NCBI GenBank assembly: GCA_964542965.1
Contig: CAZIVH010000015.1
Span: 1-23,353, forward strand
Source of the DNA: CAJBLF01 sp964542965
GTDB lineage: Bacteria > Patescibacteriota > Gracilibacteria > Absconditabacterales > Absconditicoccaceae
Length of the DNA stretch: 23,353 nt
Reading direction: 5' to 3'
Made by a program: the position numbers and the translations under genes. Every line of letters starts with the position of its first letter. Within the stretch, counting starts at the first letter, position 1. Under the pieces are notes generated by a model, which saw only the letters and a program-made list of their open reading frames with translations, did not search any database and was not told where the DNA came from. Positions 23,349 to 23,353 of this stretch are shown here, one piece after another.

Positions 23349-23353
23349 TAGTT

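Noticed and set aside
1..23353. tRNA or rRNA genes
   Set aside because: I looked for T-loop motifs (GGTTCGAATCC-like) with acceptor stems and for rRNA-like blocks; the only near match (GGTTCGAATTG, about 12681) lies within folD and has no cloverleaf.

Overview
The window comes from a bacterium that reads UGA as glycine (genetic code 25), so it belongs to Absconditabacteria (SR1) or Gracilibacteria (BD1-5/GN02); the sequence does not separate the two. Read with the standard code, almost every gene breaks into pieces at TGA. Read with TGA = Gly, each becomes one full-length frame, and the recoded positions are glycines that the families conserve: the GHPDK motif of MetK, the FAD-binding GGGASG of the HI0933-type flavoprotein, the S1 fold, and the glycosyltransferase acceptor loop. 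No gene ends in TGA; all visible stops are TAA or TAG. The DNA is AT-rich and gene starts show almost no Shine-Dalgarno sequence. The promoters I can recognise are sigma70-like, mostly with a 16-bp spacer. Positions 17705-17804 are a run of 100 Ns, an assembly gap.

Layout. 93-2672 (minus): a type IV pilus block in transcription order pilN-like, pilO-like, pilC. 2673-3384: a divergent intergenic region with a candidate short transcript, then a small unknown protein on plus. 3386-4231 (minus): a PriA-like helicase missing its Walker A segment and its C-terminal half. 4300-7498 (plus): promoter, hairpin, possible 38-aa ORF, then a 995-aa VirD4/TraG/HerA-like ATPase ending in an S1 RNA-binding domain. 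7559-9025 (minus): a P-loop domain fused to a NadM-like nucleotidyltransferase domain. 9230-9670 (minus): a helical unknown. 9958-10878 (plus): a CorA-like channel with GMS in place of GMN. 10969-14245 (minus): HI0933-type flavoprotein, FolD, and MetK under a SAM riboswitch. 14614-17094 (plus): a second, membrane-anchored ATPase paralogous to the first. 17091-19069 (minus): two adjacent TPR-like unknowns, one crossing the gap. 19145-19981 (minus): TatD nuclease. 20252-21448 (plus): RseP-type site-2 protease. 21541-21948 (minus): small membrane-anchored unknown. 22135-23241 (plus): GT4 glycosyltransferase.

How it fits together. The metabolic genes form a one-carbon/SAM group (metK feedback-controlled by SAM, next to folD). 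The envelope and DNA-traffic genes (pilus assembly proteins, two conjugation-type ATPases, RseP, glycosyltransferase, CorA) suggest a small-genome cell that depends on surface machinery to obtain DNA or host material; that is inference. Three features stand out. First, arrays of degenerate 7-bp (sometimes 8-bp) repeats, each array with its own unit sequence, sit at many gene borders and also inside two reading frames. Second, two fusions look unusual: ATPase-S1 and P-loop-NadM-like. Third, a half-length PriA has a repeat array exactly where its ATP-binding loop should be.
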